A stretch of DNA of 64,000 bases. Origin: Thioalkalivibrio paradoxus ARh 1. GTDB lineage: Bacteria > Pseudomonadota > Gammaproteobacteria > Ectothiorhodospirales > Ectothiorhodospiraceae. The notes beneath the pieces are model-generated. The model did no database searches. It was not told the DNA's origin and was given only the letters and a program-made list of their open reading frames with translations. Below, piece by piece: positions 16,813-25,129 of the stretch (position 1 is its first letter; every line of letters starts with the position of its first letter). The DNA lies in assembly GCF_000227685.2 (NCBI RefSeq), contig NZ_CP007029.1, positions 1,090,501-1,154,500 of the forward strand. The letters are read 5' to 3'. The position numbers and the translations under genes were made by a program.

Positions 16813-17771
16813 GCGGCGTCCTCTGGTTCACTGCGCTCGGACTGTCTGCCATGGCCGGTCAGGGCCAGGAATACGTCGTCCAGGCTCGCCCCGCGCAGCC
16901 CCAATTCCCCGACCTCGATGCCGGCGTCGTCCAGTGCCCGCAACACCGCCGGCACCAGCGCCGGGTTCTGCACCGGGGCGCTGATCTGGTCGCCGTCCAC
17001 CTGCACCTGCACCCCCGCGATCGCGGTGATGTGTTCCGCAGCGCGTGCGGCCAGCGCTGGGTCGGACACGGTCACCGACAGCGTGCGCGCGCCCACCCGC
17101 GCCTTCAACTGCGCTGCGGTGCCCTCGGCGATCACTCGGCCCTGATCGAGCACCACGATCGAGTCGGCCAGCGCATCCGCCTCCTCCAGGTACTGGGTGG
17201 TCAACAGGACGGTCGTGCCGTCTTCCTGCAGCTGGCGGACGCGCTGCCACAGGTCGCGCCGTGCGCGCGGGTCCAATCCGGTGGAGGGCTCGTCCAGGAA
17301 CAGGATGCGCGGACGCCCGACCAGGCTGGCGGCCAAGTCCAGCCGCCGGCGCATGCCGCCGGAGTAGGTCTGGGCTGGCCGGCGCCCGGCGTCGGTCAGG
17401 GAAAATTCCGCCAGCAGGCTGTCCGCACGCGCTTTTGCTTCCGCGCGCTTCAGCCCCAGCAGGCGGCCGATCAGGATCAGATTCTCGCGCCCGGTCAGCT
17501 TCTCGTCGACCGACGCGTACTGGCCGGTCAGGCCGATGATCTCACGGACCCTTGCGGCTTCCCGAACGACGTCGAAGCCGCCCACCCACGCCTGCCCCGC
17601 GGTGGGAGTCAGCAGCGTGGCCAGGGTGCGGACCATCGTTGTCTTGCCAGCGCCGTTCGGTCCCAGCAGGCCCAGCACCTGGCCGGTGGACACATGGAGG
17701 TTCACGCCGTCCAGGGCGCGGGTGCCGGCGAAGTCCCGCACCAGCCGTTCCACTTCGATCGCGCTGCTCAT
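16809..17771 (-). CDS. ABC exporter ATPase (DrrA-like)
   Basis: 320 residues from the ATG at 17771, which follows a GGGGGG run; an earlier in-frame ATG at 17801 is less likely. Walker A is GPNGAGKTT, the ABC signature is YSGGMRRRLDLA, and Walker B is ILFLDEPSTGLD. The length beyond 230 residues, with an LDDVFLALTG end, is that of DrrA-type ATPases, whose C-terminal domain controls assembly with DrrB. It drives the permease encoded immediately downstream. The subfamily exports drugs or glycolipids. Confidence 0.93.
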   Translation of the reverse strand: MSSAIEVERLVRDFAGTRALDGVNLHVSTGQVLGLLGPNGAGKTTMVRTLATLLTPTAGQAWVGGFDVVREAARVREIIGLTGQYASVDEKLTGRENLILIGRLLGLKRAEAKARADSLLAEFSLTDAGRRPAQTYSGGMRRRLDLAASLVGRPRILFLDEPSTGLDPRARRDLWQRVRQLQEDGTTVLLTTQYLEEADALADSIVVLDQGRVIAEGTAAQLKARVGARTLSVTVSDPALAARAAEHITAIAGVQVQVDGDQISAPVQNPALVPAVLRALDDAGIEVGELGLRGASLDDVFLALTGHGRQSERSEPEDAA

Positions 17772-17876
17772 CGACCCCCCGTCCCCGGTACCCACGCCCA
17801 TTCAATCGACGCAGCCGCCCGAAGGCAAGCGGCGGGGCAGGGCCGGGATCGGCGCCGCAAGAAGTGGTGCGCGAGG

Positions 17877-18551
17877 CTACTCGTGGTTTTCCGCCGCCCC
17901 CAACAGCATCCCCGAGAGATCCGGCAGGCCGAGATCGGGCATCCAGCCGCCGGCCTCGGCCCAGGTCCACAAGCCGATCAGCAAGAACAGTCCGGAGGCC
18001 ACGTAGCGCATCGGGGCGGCCGGGATGCTGGCGGCGAAGCGCTTGCCGAGAATCAGCGCCGGCGTGGTGATCAGCAGGATCCCCACCGTAGCCCCCAGCA
18101 CCACCGGCAGCAGGGCCCCGGAAGCGCCGGCCAGCGTGATCACCGCCAGCTGGGTCTTGTCGAACATTTCGAACAGGAAGAAGGCGATTGCGGCCGCGAA
18201 AAAGGCGCTGCGGGCGCGGGTGTCCTTTTCCACCTCCTCGTCCTCCGGGATCAGTACCCAGACGGCCATTGCCAGGAAGGCGGCCCCGACCACCCAGAAA
18301 TGCCAGTCGGTGGCGATCACTGCGAACAGCCAGATGCCGGCCACCGCAGACAGCAGCTGGTTCAGGAACAGGCCGGCGGCCATGCCCCAGAAGACGGCCC
18401 AGGCGCTGCGGCAGCGCATCCCGAACAGCGCGGCCAGAAACATCGAACGATCGCCGATCTCAGCGACGGCGACGGCCAGGATCGAAAGCAGGAAGAGTTC
18501 CACAGAGGTCATTCCGGGCGAGCGGCGCGACGCAACCGGTGACACCGCCAT
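17877..18551 (-). CDS. Mn2+ exporter of the GDT1/TMEM165 (UPF0016) family
   Basis: 224 residues with six membrane segments in two repeats. Each repeat carries the family's ion-binding motif: VAEIGDRSMF near residue 32 and FEMFDKTQLA near residue 128 (E-x-x-D-[K/R]-[T/S]). Bacterial members export Mn2+. The assignment is strongly supported by the yybP-ykoY riboswitch upstream, a class that senses Mn2+ and commonly controls Mn exporters. The start at 18551 is used; MTSVELFLLS at 18512 is an alternative that would begin at the first membrane segment. Confidence 0.9.
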   Translation of the reverse strand: MAVSPVASRRSPGMTSVELFLLSILAVAVAEIGDRSMFLAALFGMRCRSAWAVFWGMAAGLFLNQLLSAVAGIWLFAVIATDWHFWVVGAAFLAMAVWVLIPEDEEVEKDTRARSAFFAAAIAFFLFEMFDKTQLAVITLAGASGALLPVVLGATVGILLITTPALILGKRFAASIPAAPMRYVASGLFLLIGLWTWAEAGGWMPDLGLPDLSGMLLGAAENHE

Positions 18552-18571
18552 CGCCGCCCGCCCATGGGCCA

Positions 18572-18745
18572 GGCTCGCGCGAACGCGAGCCGGATGTCGG
18601 TGCCACAGGTCTCGTCAGGCCGTTCGGCGAAGACGCGCTCAGGCGCCTTCAAACGGCTGCACACGCCACGGCCAGGCGGCCAAGTCTGTTGACGTGCGCC
18701 CCCGGCCCGCGAGGCCGAGGCGACTACTCCCCTGAGGGTGCGCGA
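18572..18745 (-). promoter_or_regulatory. yybP-ykoY (Mn2+-sensing) riboswitch
   Basis: Read on the minus strand, the leader of the exporter gene contains AGGGGAGTAGTCGCC (starting near 18734), then GCACGTCAACAGAC (near 18695), and ends with GACGAGACCTGTGG (near 18604). These are the conserved blocks of the yybP-ykoY aptamer: the GGGGAGUAG start, the CGUCA-ACA loop and the GAGACC close. A perfect hairpin (GGCTCGCG, loop, CGCGAGCC; 18572-18591) stands between the aptamer and the start codon and is the likely expression platform, whether as terminator or as a block to the ribosome site. High Mn2+ should raise expression of the exporter. Confidence 0.85.
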
Positions 18746-18882
18746 ACTATAGCCAGGGCACGAAGGGCCTGTCCAGCGGTCAATGCGCGCCTGTGATGGC
18801 GTGAGGGATGGTGCAGCGTGCCCCAGCGATCCATGATAAGCCCGAGACCGACGGGATCGGGTTCGCGGCTGCCGTGATCCAG

Positions 18883-18914
18883 AGGGCCGCGGGTGAACGA
18901 GCGCCCGCGGCCCT
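18883..18914 (-). terminator. Hairpin after the rhodanese gene
   Basis: AGGGCCGCGGG and CCCGCGGCCCT form a perfect 11-bp stem with a 10-base loop, 33 bp past the stop of the minus-strand rhodanese gene. There is no strong T-run. It probably separates that transcript from the riboswitch leader that starts just beyond, near 18745. Confidence 0.6.
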
Positions 18915-18946
18915 GTCTTGAGGGGACTACGACGTCCCGGCGAAGA

Positions 18947-19684
18947 TCAGTCCCACGCGTAGAGGTGCGCCATGTCCTGGTAGATCAACCGAGGGAGCAG
19001 GCGTGTCTCGTAGGGCAGGCCGTAGTGGTAGCGCCAGCCATTCTTGTCACGGTCGTCGATCTGCCCGTCGTGATTCAGGTCCACGATGAGATTCTCGCGG
19101 ATCGGGTTGCCATCCTCATCGAAGTCCACGATCTTCGGCGCAGTCAAATGGATGCCCACGAAACCCTCCCAGATGTTGCGCACCTCGGTGTAGCCTGCGT
19201 CGGTCAGCAGGTTGGAGGCACCGACGCTGCGCACGCCGGTCCGGCACAACACGTAAACGGGTCTGTTCTTGTCGGGGATGGTACGCTGCACGTACTCCAC
19301 GAAGGCAGCGTCGTCCTGGGCGATACGCTCGCCGCGGCTTACGCAGGCGCCATCTGGGTGGCGCGCGGGATTCTCCGCGTTGCAAGCGTCGTATATGAAG
19401 GGATAGGGCGCATTGTACGCGCCTTCCGGGTGGCCTGCCTTGTACTCGGAAATGCTGCGCACGTCGAGGATCACAGGCCTTTCCGAGGGGCGTGACCAGT
19501 TGCCGCGTTTCACCACTGCGTTCAGGAATGCTTCGGCTGGGCTGATCTGCGAATGGTAGTGCCCGCAGAGGCCGGAACGGCTTTCGTCAAAAGGGCAGGG
19601 CGGCTCTTCCGCCTGGGTGATGGTGGCAAATCCTGCGGTGATCGCGGCCACGATCACTGCTGCCTGCTTTGGCAAAATCGACAT
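18947..19684 (-). CDS. Periplasmic rhodanese-like protein with a Ca-binding-like loop
   Basis: About 245 residues from the ATG at 19684, preceded by GAGGAGGT. A signal peptide (AAVIVAAITAGFATITQAE) sends it to the periplasm. The rhodanese domain spans about 45-200: substrate-loop VILDVRSISEYKAGHPEGAYNAPYP and the active-site loop YVLCRTGVRS with its catalytic Cys. The tail contains DLNHDGQIDDRDKNGW, which has the D-x-N-x-D-G spacing of dockerin or EF-hand calcium loops. Rhodaneses move sulfur to thiophilic acceptors; the true substrate is unknown. The calcium loop is an uncommon addition. Confidence 0.85.
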   Translation of the reverse strand: MSILPKQAAVIVAAITAGFATITQAEEPPCPFDESRSGLCGHYHSQISPAEAFLNAVVKRGNWSRPSERPVILDVRSISEYKAGHPEGAYNAPYPFIYDACNAENPARHPDGACVSRGERIAQDDAAFVEYVQRTIPDKNRPVYVLCRTGVRSVGASNLLTDAGYTEVRNIWEGFVGIHLTAPKIVDFDEDGNPIRENLIVDLNHDGQIDDRDKNGWRYHYGLPYETRLLPRLIYQDMAHLYAWD

Positions 19685-20521
19685 CAATACCTCCTCTGGA
19701 GCGGTTACAGCCGTTCGGCTGCTCGACCGCTAATAAATATCGATAATCGGATCGGATGACGGTGCAGCCTTTCCGCGTGTTGCCGGATCAGTACGCTTCG
19801 CCAATGAGCGGCTTTGAAGCTGACCTTCCAAGCGGAATGACTGGTCGCCAACAGGATCGTCAGGGGCTTCCCCATAAAGCCCATCAATGAGACGTTCACC
19901 TGGTCCGAGGTATTCCAGTAGAGGTATTCCAGTATGCGTAGGCGTTCTATCCTGGGCGGTCATGAACTCTGCCAGCCCTTGTCTGTTTCCGGCTGTGTTG
20001 GAGAGGTGCGGGGTGGCGGCAAGAGGCAGGATCTGCCCCCGGAACCACGGGCAGGGAACGACCAAGGGAAGGGTTTCATTCGTGGAGCGCAGCCCCTATA
20101 ATCGCCCGCGTTTTCAGCCCGAGCTGGGGACATACTCGAGGCAACAGAGGCCATTCTTGAATGGACAGTGACAGTAGTCGACCTACACATGTGAAGGCCG
20201 GTAGCGGCCTGAAACGGGTGTGTCGCCTGTCGCATCGGGAAGCACCGGGGGTCCGGGCCATCTAGCCCGCCCTGAATTGCCCCGGCGCGCCGCGACAGCA
20301 CCGACGGCACGCAGGGGAGCGCATCCTGCCGTTTCCGATCCCGGGTTCCTCCGGGCCGGGAAAATCCCCGCGTCTGCGCAAAGGCTGATGCCCATTCGGG
20401 TGTTGCCAGCGCCGCCCGTTTCATCCCTGCCACCGCTCTTCGCATCCCGTTCCGCATCCCCGATGTGGTCACGAGATTGTGCGCCGTTTTCGGCGGCAGC
20501 GTTCCGGCTAGGAGAAACGAG
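19685..20521. other. Long intergenic stretch with a possible promoter and structured leader
   Basis: About 840 bp with no gene I can support. The right part may be a long untranslated leader for the gene at 20522: a TATAAT box lies at 20096-20101 with TTCATT about 16 bp upstream, which would give a transcript with a leader of roughly 415 nt. The leader contains an AGGCCG-GTAG-CGGCCT hairpin near 20195-20210 and other GC-rich palindromes. I tested it by eye against the M-box Mg2+ riboswitch and did not find its conserved blocks. A short direct repeat GAGGTATTCCAGTA occurs at about 19907-19935. Confidence 0.4.
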
Positions 20522-20896
20522 ATGAACCAGCTCTATGCAGGGACCGGAACCCCGGCCCACTATTCCGCTCACGAAGCCGTCACCGCGGCCCCGATCCTTT
20601 GGCGCGACGAACGTCCGGATGCCGCGTTCGAGGTCGTGCGTCGGGCATTGCGCAGCGGCGAGGCTGGCACCGGACGGCTGCGCCTGATGCAGCTTACCGG
20701 AAGTGTTCAGGCCGACGTGATGCGGCAGCTGCCATTGGAGGACGCTGCCCACCTGGCTCGTGGTCTGAGCAACTATGCGCTGGCGACGATCTGCGAACGG
20801 CTGCCGGCTTCGACCGCGCGACCGATTCTGCGGTCGCTACCCGATTTCAAACGCCAAGGCGTGGAGATGATCCTCGCGCACCGGCGCAATCTTTGA
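20522..20896 (+). CDS. Stand-alone MgtE N-domain-like protein
   Basis: 124 residues from the ATG at 20522, with AGGAG just upstream. It has no membrane segments. The last 60 residues (LPLEDAAHLARGLSNYALATICERLPASTARPILRSLPDFKRQGVEMIL) have the repeated short-helix pattern of the MgtE intracellular N domain (right-handed superhelix), which in the channel senses cytoplasmic Mg2+. It lies upstream of a full mgtE on the same strand and may be in the same transcript. A regulatory role on the channel is inferred from the domain and the neighbourhood. Confidence 0.65.
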   Translation: MNQLYAGTGTPAHYSAHEAVTAAPILWRDERPDAAFEVVRRALRSGEAGTGRLRLMQLTGSVQADVMRQLPLEDAAHLARGLSNYALATICERLPASTARPILRSLPDFKRQGVEMILAHRRNL

Positions 20897-21164
20897 CCCC
20901 GACGACACGAATCCCAAGACCGCCGGCTGCCGGCCGCGGACCACGGAGGTGACCCGAATGCCCGACGACCCTGGGCCTGAAAAACCCCCATCGACCAACG
21001 CCCTCCTCGCGGGGGGCGTAAAGCCAGTGCCCGCCTTCCGGTGCCCGGAGGGCGGCTGACGTCTCCCGTACCCGTTTCCTCGTGAAATGCATGGGAGGTG
21101 CAGCCTCCCCGTGCGCGATGAAGGTGGGCGATCAGCCTTGCCTTTGGATAACGAGGAAACCGAA
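20897..21164. promoter_or_regulatory. Structured mgtE leader region
   Basis: Between the MgtE-N-like gene and mgtE lie a small proline-rich ORF (20958-21059) and several strong hairpins, including CGCCTTCCGG paired with CCGGAGGGCG (about 21032-21053) and GGGAGG-TGCA-GCCTCCC (about 21090-21106). This arrangement resembles leaders that couple ribosome movement to RNA folding. No classical Mg2+ riboswitch was recognised. Confidence 0.4.
20958..21059 (+). CDS. Proline-rich 33-residue leader-peptide candidate upstream of mgtE
   Basis: The ORF has a strong ribosome site (GGAGGTGA, 5-6 bases before the ATG). Its product begins MPDDPGPEKPPSTNALLAGG and continues VKPVPAFRCPEGG, with 8 prolines in 33 residues including a Pro-Pro pair. 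Proline-rich leader peptides (MgtL, MgtP) control Mg2+ transporter genes in enteric bacteria because ribosomes slow at Pro codons when Mg2+ or proline is low. The position directly before a Mg2+ channel gene and a hairpin-rich region suggests the same principle. High GC content raises the chance of Pro codons, so chance remains possible. Confidence 0.4.
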   Translation: MPDDPGPEKPPSTNALLAGGVKPVPAFRCPEGG

Positions 21165-22550
21165 ATGAACCCGGAAACCTACACTCACCTGCACGCCGGT
21201 GATTGGCACCGCGCACACGCCCTGCTCGCACGCGGGGTACCTGCCGAAACCGCAAGAAATCTCGCGGAGCTCGATCTGGACGACCGCTGGGAAATCTTCC
21301 AGTTGATCGAGAGCAAGGAAGCCCTGGCCGTATTCCTGCACATGGATGACGAAGAGCAGGCCAACCTGCTCGAGACCATGGGCCTGGACGAGGCGCGCAA
21401 ACTCGCGAACCACCTCCCGGTCTATACCTTGGCCCGGACCTACGAAATCCTGCCTCGCCAATACGGCGACGCGATCCTGGATAACCTGTCGCATGCCCGC
21501 CGCGACGCGGTCCTGGCGATCCTGCGCCACCCCGTCGATAGCGTGGCGCGAGTAATGCGCACCGATTTCGAAGTGGTCGATGGCGGCACGTCAGTCGCAG
21601 ACGCATTGCAGCGGCTGCGTGCGAGCACCGCGCTCAGCGACGACGTGGTATCGCTGCTGTTCGTCACTGATGCCGAGGGGCACTACCTCGGCTACGTGCG
21701 CCTGTCCTCACTGATGCGTGCGGAACCCGGCACAGTCGTGGGCAGCATCGTCGAATCCCGCAACAACCGGATCGCGCCGACGGACAACAAGGTGGATGCA
21801 GCCCGCATGCTGCAACGCACGAACCTGCCGGTGCTACCGGTGGTGGATACGGCCAACCGCCTGGTCGGAGTGATCCGTTTCGACGATGCGATGGACGTGC
21901 TGGAGGAAGATACCTCCGAGGACGTGTACAAAAAGGCGGGGATCGGCGACCTGATCCACAACAAAGACGTTGTGCGTTCCGAAAAGCTCACCTCCGGTGG
22001 CATTGGTTATCCGGTCAAGGTGCGCCTGGCGTTTCTGATGGTGACCCTCGCGGGTGGCCTGATGGTGGGCGGCGTGATCGATTTCTTCGAGGATACGCTC
22101 GCTGCGATCGTGGCCTTGGCCATCTTCATCCCCCTGGTGATGGACATGGGCGGCAATGTCGGTACCCAGTCCACCACCATCTTTGCCCGAGGCCTGGCGC
22201 TGGGGCACATCGACCTGGGCCGCTTTTTCCGCACCCACATGGTACGTGAGGCCATGGTGGGTTTGGCGATGGGCGCGGTGATTGCCGTTCTCGCGGGTAC
22301 GATCGCGTACTTCTGGCAGGGAGCTCCCAACGATATCCCCCAACTGGGCATCGTCGTGGGCGTGGCGTTGTTCTTCTCCGTCTTCACCGCTGCCCTGCTG
22401 GGCTTCCTGCTGCCCTGGCTGTTGGTGAAGATCGGTGTCGACCACGCTCCGGGCGCCGACCCCTTCATCACCACCATCAAGGACTTCACCGGCCTCGCGG
22501 TGTATTTCGGCATGGCGGCCTGGCTGCTGTCGGCGCATATGCCCGTCTGA
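21165..22550 (+). CDS. mgtE: Mg2+ channel MgtE, copy 1
   Basis: 461 residues from the ATG at 21165, which follows GAGGA; an ATG at 21087 adds an unrelated tail. The N domain covers about 20-125, a CBS pair about 130-255 (LPVLPVVDTANRLVGVIRFDDAMDVL) and five membrane helices about 285-455. The channel domain carries PLVMDMGGNVGTQSTT and DFTGLAVYFGMA, the latter with the conserved Asp of the pore. MgtE is a dimeric, Mg2+-gated Mg2+ channel of the inner membrane. This copy has its own leader region and is on the opposite strand from the tandem copies at 25130-27868. Confidence 0.95.
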   Translation: MNPETYTHLHAGDWHRAHALLARGVPAETARNLAELDLDDRWEIFQLIESKEALAVFLHMDDEEQANLLETMGLDEARKLANHLPVYTLARTYEILPRQYGDAILDNLSHARRDAVLAILRHPVDSVARVMRTDFEVVDGGTSVADALQRLRASTALSDDVVSLLFVTDAEGHYLGYVRLSSLMRAEPGTVVGSIVESRNNRIAPTDNKVDAARMLQRTNLPVLPVVDTANRLVGVIRFDDAMDVLEEDTSEDVYKKAGIGDLIHNKDVVRSEKLTSGGIGYPVKVRLAFLMVTLAGGLMVGGVIDFFEDTLAAIVALAIFIPLVMDMGGNVGTQSTTIFARGLALGHIDLGRFFRTHMVREAMVGLAMGAVIAVLAGTIAYFWQGAPNDIPQLGIVVGVALFFSVFTAALLGFLLPWLLVKIGVDHAPGADPFITTIKDFTGLAVYFGMAAWLLSAHMPV

Positions 22551-22563
22551 AACCCGATGCAAA

Positions 22564-22598
22564 CGGTGCGCCCACACTCTTCGGAGGTGTGCGCACCG
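22564..22598 (+). terminator. Hairpin after mgtE copy 1
   Basis: CGGTGCG and CGCACCG, with an inner CACAC/GTGTG pairing, form a strong hairpin 14 bp after the mgtE stop. There is no T-run. The next gene starts at 22637 on the same strand, so it may only attenuate read-through. Confidence 0.5.
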
Positions 22599-22636
22599 AA
22601 TCGAGATATCGAACGAAAATTGCAGAGACCATAGAG

Positions 22637-23305
22637 ATGACGACCAAAACGCACAGCAAGAAAACGATCCGCTTCCTGAGTCTGTCGATGACGACCCTGG
22701 CGCTGGGCCTGGCCGCTCCCGTCGCCGTTCAGGCGGATCTGGAGTTCCACGTCGGCGTGTTCAGCGATTACATCGACAATGGGGAATCCAAGTCGGACAA
22801 CAACGCCGTCGTCCAGGGCGGACTGGAGTACAGCCACGAATCCGGCCTGTTCGCGGGGGTGGCGATGTCCACCCTGGGATCGGGCGAGGGGCAGGAAGTG
22901 GTTCCCTTCATTGGCTACGGCTTCGGTCTGGGCGAACTGGGCTTCGAGCTGGGCTACGAATATTTCTACTACACGGAGGGAGACGACCGCTACGAAGGCG
23001 AGATCTTCGCCGGGGTGGAATACGGGCCCTTCTACGCTGAGACCAGCCATATCGTCCGTGCCCACGACCGGGACACGGAAGGCGACACCGTGTACCTGGT
23101 GGGCGCCAGTGATGAATTCATGACCGACACCTTCTTCGACGTGGCGCTCGGTTACGATAGGCCGCGTAACGACGACAACGCCACCTTCTGGAGCCTGGGT
23201 GTCGGGCGCAGCCTGGGAGTGGGCGAGATCTCGCTTACCTATGCCTCGCGCAATGAAAGCGATGCCCAGAATCTCTTCGTGGCTGGTTACACAGTGAGCT
23301 TCTGA
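22637..23305 (+). CDS. TorF-like putative outer-membrane porin
   Basis: 222 residues from the ATG at 22637; an earlier in-frame ATG at 22589 would precede the signal peptide by 16 residues. The signal peptide (FLSLSMTTLALGLAAPVAVQA) is followed by alternating amphipathic strands rich in Tyr, Phe and Gly, for example LEFHVGVFSDYIDNGES and FGLGELGFELGYEYFYY. The protein ends in VAGYTVSF, with the C-terminal Phe typical of outer-membrane barrels. The pattern fits the TorF (Gcw_chp) family of putative porins. It may share the Mg2+/phosphate uptake theme of its neighbours, but its substrate is unknown. Confidence 0.8.
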   Translation: MTTKTHSKKTIRFLSLSMTTLALGLAAPVAVQADLEFHVGVFSDYIDNGESKSDNNAVVQGGLEYSHESGLFAGVAMSTLGSGEGQEVVPFIGYGFGLGELGFELGYEYFYYTEGDDRYEGEIFAGVEYGPFYAETSHIVRAHDRDTEGDTVYLVGASDEFMTDTFFDVALGYDRPRNDDNATFWSLGVGRSLGVGEISLTYASRNESDAQNLFVAGYTVSF

Positions 23306-23330
23306 CGCGCCCAGCCAAGGCATTCAGCTG

Positions 23331-23374
23331 CGGGCCGTCTTCCGGGCCTCAGAGCCGGAACGCGGCCCGTTTTT
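23331..23374 (+). terminator. Rho-independent terminator after the porin gene
   Basis: CGGGCCG...TTCCGG pairs with CCGGAA...CGGCCCG, followed by five T (23370-23374). It lies 25 bp past the stop. Confidence 0.8.
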
Positions 23375-23440
23375 GGTCCAGCCTCCCCAGCGGTGGGAGA
23401 AAGGAAACGCGCGTGGCGCGAACCGCCCCGGAGGCCCGTG

Positions 23441-25036
23441 ATGGAAACGATCAATCTGGTGGCAGGTGTCCTGCTGATCCTGTTCGGGCTGCGCTTCCTG
23501 CGCAAGGGCTTCGCGCGGGTGATGGGCGGCGACCTGATCGACTGGCTGCAGGATTTCACCCGCACCCGCCCGCGCGCGTGGATCGGCGGCGTCGCGGGCG
23601 GCGTGGTGATGCCCTCGTCGACGGCCGCGGCACTGTTGTCGGTGCAGATGACCCGGCGCGGGAACGTCGCCTGGGAGAACGTGCTGGCGGTATTGCTCGG
23701 GGCGCAACTGGGCACGACGGCGTTGATCCAGGTGCTGTCCTTCGATCTCCAGGCGTTCGCCGGCGCGTTCATCGCGGCCGGTGCGGCGCTGTTCCTGTAC
23801 GTCGAGGCGCCGCGGCCGCGCGGCATCGGTCAGGCATTGCTGGCGTTCGGTTTCATGCTGCTGGGGATGGGCCTGCTCGGAGACGCCGCGCGCGCGCTCG
23901 GCAACGATCCCGCGGTGATCAACCTGTTCGCCGCGCTGGGGCAGCTCCCGGTGTTGTTTCTGATCGGCGCCGCGCTGCTGACGCTGCTGATGCAGAGCGC
24001 GACGGCGTCGATCGCGCTTGCTCTCGCCTTGGTCGCGAGCGGCCAGGTGAACCTGACGATGCTGCTCCTGTGGGTGCTGGGCGCAAACATCGGGCTGGTG
24101 CTGACCGTGTTGCTCGCCGGCTGGGGCGACCCGCAGGGACGGCGGCTCGGTTTGGCCAACCTGCTGGTCAAGGGGCCTCTCGTGATCGCTCTGGCGGCGC
24201 TGCTGCTGAGTCTCCCGCTGGCATCGCTGGAGATGCTGCCCGGCACGCTCCCGCAGCAGGCGGCCTGGGGCCATACCTTGTTCAATCTCGTCGCCTGCGG
24301 CGCGATCCTGTTTGCTGCCGTGCTCGGACGCTGGATGCGCATCCTGGTACCCGAACCGGCGGCCGCCGAGCCTTCCGGGGCGACGAGTCTCGATCCGCTT
24401 CTGTTGCAGAATCCAACGCTGGCGCTCAACGCCGTGCTGCGCGAAACGCTGCAGGTATTCGACCACCTGCATCTGATGCGCGAAAAGACGATGCTCGCGC
24501 TGTCCGACGGTGCGCTTCCAGCCGAGTTGAAGGCCGAGATGGAGCGCAGGCGGCGGCACATCCTCGATGCCTGCGACGAGCTGGTCGAATTCCTCGACTG
24601 GATTCCCGACGACGCGCTCGATGACGAGGACGAGATCCTGAAGGAGACGCTGGACGACTTCATGCGCGAACTGCCGATCATCGTGCGCACGTTGGGGCCG
24701 GACCTCTACGGCGAGGCCGAGCGCCTGCTGCGCGATTACCCCGACAAGGTCGCTTCTGCGCGTCCGCTGCTGGTCGAGGCCGCGGCCCGGCTGTCGCAGC
24801 AGATGAACACCGTGGCGCGGATGCTGATGCGCGAACGCCCCGAATTCGGGCGCAAGATCCTCGAGCGCAAGCACGAGAACAGCCGCTGGCTGATCCAGGC
24901 CAAGCGCAACCACAGCGGTCTGCCGTATCCCGCCTGGGAGATCCTCGACGACTTCCAGCAGCTCAACCGCCGCCTGAGCGGCGTCGCGTATGTCTACTGC
25001 CGCAACGAGCCGGAGGTCGAGGCCTTGCAGGGGTAG
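23441..25036 (+). CDS. Na+/phosphate cotransporter family protein with PhoU-like C-terminus
   Basis: 531 residues from the ATG at 23441, with GGAGGC upstream. Two inverted membrane repeats carry the family's signature stretches: PSSTAAALLSVQM near residue 60 and MQSATASIALALAL near residue 185. About ten membrane segments end near residue 310. The rest (about 330-531) is a cytoplasmic helical domain of the PhoU type. The family (NptA/PNaS) moves phosphate with sodium. It is between a porin and MgtE genes, so the region may serve Mg2+ and phosphate balance together. It is convergent with the mgtE pair on the minus strand. Confidence 0.9.
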   Translation: METINLVAGVLLILFGLRFLRKGFARVMGGDLIDWLQDFTRTRPRAWIGGVAGGVVMPSSTAAALLSVQMTRRGNVAWENVLAVLLGAQLGTTALIQVLSFDLQAFAGAFIAAGAALFLYVEAPRPRGIGQALLAFGFMLLGMGLLGDAARALGNDPAVINLFAALGQLPVLFLIGAALLTLLMQSATASIALALALVASGQVNLTMLLLWVLGANIGLVLTVLLAGWGDPQGRRLGLANLLVKGPLVIALAALLLSLPLASLEMLPGTLPQQAAWGHTLFNLVACGAILFAAVLGRWMRILVPEPAAAEPSGATSLDPLLLQNPTLALNAVLRETLQVFDHLHLMREKTMLALSDGALPAELKAEMERRRRHILDACDELVEFLDWIPDDALDDEDEILKETLDDFMRELPIIVRTLGPDLYGEAERLLRDYPDKVASARPLLVEAAARLSQQMNTVARMLMRERPEFGRKILERKHENSRWLIQAKRNHSGLPYPAWEILDDFQQLNRRLSGVAYVYCRNEPEVEALQG

Positions 25037-25099
25037 GGTCGCGAAGTGGCGCCGGGGTGGTTGGATGCGTTGCGTGAGGCTTCGCGCCCCGGTCTGGTC

Positions 25100-25119
25100 T
25101 TCCCCCCGATCGGGGGAAA
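25100..25119. terminator. Bidirectional hairpin between convergent genes
   Basis: CCCCCGATCGGGGG is a perfect palindrome flanked by TT/TC and AA, between the Na/Pi cotransporter gene and mgtE copy 2, which converge. Confidence 0.6.
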
Positions 25120-25129
25120 GAGCTGGCCG

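Noticed and set aside
16791-18542. Plus-strand open frame of 583 codons
   Set aside because: Antisense to the DrrAB-type ABC genes and the Mn exporter gene; Gln/His/Arg-rich composition.
19960-20472. Minus-strand open frame of 170 codons between the rhodanese and MgtE-N-like genes
   Set aside because: No ribosome site, no family, and low-complexity composition; it would overlap the likely leader of the gene at 20522.
20102-21164. Possible M-box (ykoK) Mg2+ riboswitch upstream of mgtE
   Set aside because: The conserved M-box blocks were not found in either leader; only hairpins and the proline-rich ORF are seen.
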